From: Cyanoderma ruficeps
Taxonomy: Eukaryota > Chordata > Aves > Passeriformes > Timaliidae
DNA length: 64,000 bases
NCBI GenBank assembly: GCA_008694505.1
Contig: VZDJ01000116.1
Span: 20,263,716 to 20,327,715, forward strand
Direction: 5' to 3'
Shown in pieces: positions 62,780 to 64,000 of this stretch. Position 1 is the first letter of the stretch. The number at the start of each line of letters is the position of its first letter. The notes beneath the pieces were generated by a model. That model searched no databases. It saw only the letters and a list, made by a program, of their open reading frames with translations, and was not told where the DNA came from. Made by a program: the position numbers and the translations under genes.

Positions 62780-63730
62780 GATACAAATGAGCAGATCAGT
62801 GTTCAAGTGCACAAAAGATTTGTCAGCCTAGGAAAGCTGTCAGTAAAAAAACTCCAGAGTACTGTTTAAAAGCAATGGATCTGGACTGGGGAGTTAGGAA
62901 GCATTAGATGTACAGACAAAAGACTAAACAGTTTGCTTAAACCACACTCTGAACTCATGAAAGGCATTGCTACAACAGTGTCTTGGTACCATGTTCCCCT
63001 TAAGCTTTTCTGCCGTCATTATTTTAATTTGGATCATGAAGAAAAAATTTCTGAGAAGAAAAGTGTTCCAACATCTCTCACACTTGGGTCTACAGCTTTG
63101 CGCCTCTCCCCACCAGATCCAGCACATTCAGAATCGAGTAACTCTCTGCAAAATGGCTGCAAAGTTCTTTGACAGCTTTTTTTTTTTTTTTGCCTTTTTC
63201 TAGCTTAAAAAGTAAAACCAATGGAAAACAACAACATGAACAACAACATGAGGAAAAAAGGCACTGCCTGGTACTAAAGATAGGCTTGTTTATAAGAATA
63301 GATGCATCACAACAGGTGTCAGCTCTGTAATGGTGCTGGCACAAAGCACCCAAGCAGCAGCCAGGGAATGATGATAATAAAAAGGGAGGAAAGGAGTTGT
63401 TTTGAGATAGAAATTGCTATAAAATTGAGAATATTTTGCAGTTCTGATTTTTTCATATATTTGTGAGCATATACATATATTACTATTTTTTCCTCTTTTT
63501 CTGCAATATAAAGATTTACAGTAACCCAAAGATTATCACTGTATAAAATCAATCAAATTTCTCAATTTCCATTATTGCAACAATTTATCTTCACTGCATT
63601 CCTCCGTGTCCTCTCCACTTGAGGAGCTGAGAGCTCTTTCTGTTGGAGTCTGTTTTTTCTCCAGAGAAAGTGAAGCCAATCTTTTAAAAGAGCAGACAAT
63701 TCCCAACACTTGGAGATAATTCATGGGCAT
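62780..63730. other. Unique non-coding DNA with a T15 run
   Basis: A T15 homopolymer lies at 63177-63191. 'caacaacatga' is directly doubled at about 63228-63251. No gene is recognised; frames of 60-90 codons overlap on both strands. Confidence 0.5.
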
Positions 63731-63737
63731 CCTACAG

Positions 63738-63965
63738 ACTCTCTGTCTAACTTTTAATAAGTCACTTCATCCTAATTATGTTTTCTAATTTGAAAAAATA
63801 TGAGAAAAATCCCTCTTTTCTGTTTAAAGACTATAAAGTCTTTAGAACAAGATTTGTGTTTCATTCTATTTTTGTAGAGCATTTGGGTTTCAGATACTCC
63901 CATTTCTTGCTCCTGGTTCCTCTACTTCCATACTACAAAATACTACTATTAATAGTCCTGCGCTA
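63738..63965 (+). repeat. Near-complete decayed SINE, 'tttgtacagcacct' tail type
   Basis: Three blocks appear in order. First is 'ttaataagtcacttcatcc' with a degraded 'tttctaatttgaaaa', matching the MIR-type core 'aagtcacttaacctctctg' and 'catctgtaaaatg'. Second is 'ataaagtctttagaacaag', then 'tttcattctatttttgtaga' with 'gcatttgg', matching 'taagctctttggggcaggg' and 'gtgtttgtacagcacctagc'. Third is 'tcctggttcctctacttcc' and 'atactacaaaatactac', matching 'tcctaggtgctactgtaatac' and an (AAT)n-like end. This is the fullest copy of this SINE type in the window. Confidence 0.7.
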
Positions 63966-64000
63966 CCATTGTTTCTTTTCTGGTTACGGTTTTGTTCTAT

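Overview
This window is non-coding, low-gene-density vertebrate DNA, most likely from a bird and plausibly a passerine. The evidence is a 5'-truncated CR1 retrotransposon tail near 62.7 kb that ends in the octamer-type terminus typical of avian CR1. There is a second CR1 3' end in antisense near 45.7 kb, and three decayed CR1/L2-type LINE protein remnants. The sequence has few CpGs, is AT-rich and sparse in repeats, and has no ribosome-binding-site/operon structure. The 177-aa and 168-aa open frames are about the longest expected by chance in 64 kb of this composition. I recognised no host protein-coding exon, rRNA, tRNA, snRNA, CRISPR array or intact mobile element. The window could be an intergenic desert or lie inside a very large intron; the sequence alone does not decide this.

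Layout. 1-15.8 kb: mostly unique AT-rich DNA with a 35-T homopolymer next to an ambiguous base (3.4 kb), a TA/TG microsatellite (7.0 kb), a pyrimidine-skewed stretch (9.45-10.27 kb) and one old SINE piece (13.0 kb). 15.8-27 kb: a minus-strand LINE ORF2 C-terminus (15.83-15.97 kb), a homeodomain-site-rich block resembling a conserved non-coding element (18.1-18.5 kb), and four MIR-like SINE remnants (18.8, 22.65, 23.2, 25.95 kb). 27-45 kb: unique DNA with a G-rich tract (28.8 kb), short tandem duplications (28.2 and 43.5 kb), another SINE remnant (35.4 kb) and a two-part (ATC)21-(ATT)10 microsatellite (40.9 kb). 45-57 kb: the antisense CR1 3' end, several GC-richer patches, and plus-strand LINE endonuclease (55.05-55.36 kb) and reverse transcriptase (56.63-56.73 kb) fragments, the latter followed directly by a MIR-like remnant. 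57-64 kb: unique DNA, the 5'-truncated CR1 copy (62.68-62.78 kb), and a nearly complete decayed SINE at the right edge.

No genes work together here. What can be read is old transposon decay (CR1/L2 LINEs and amniote MIR-like SINEs), microsatellite turnover, and a few AT-rich blocks that could be regulatory. I found no convincing undescribed biological system. The findings are mostly about repeat history and candidate conserved elements, and each could be settled by alignment. Repeat families were assigned from memory of consensus sequences, not from a database search.
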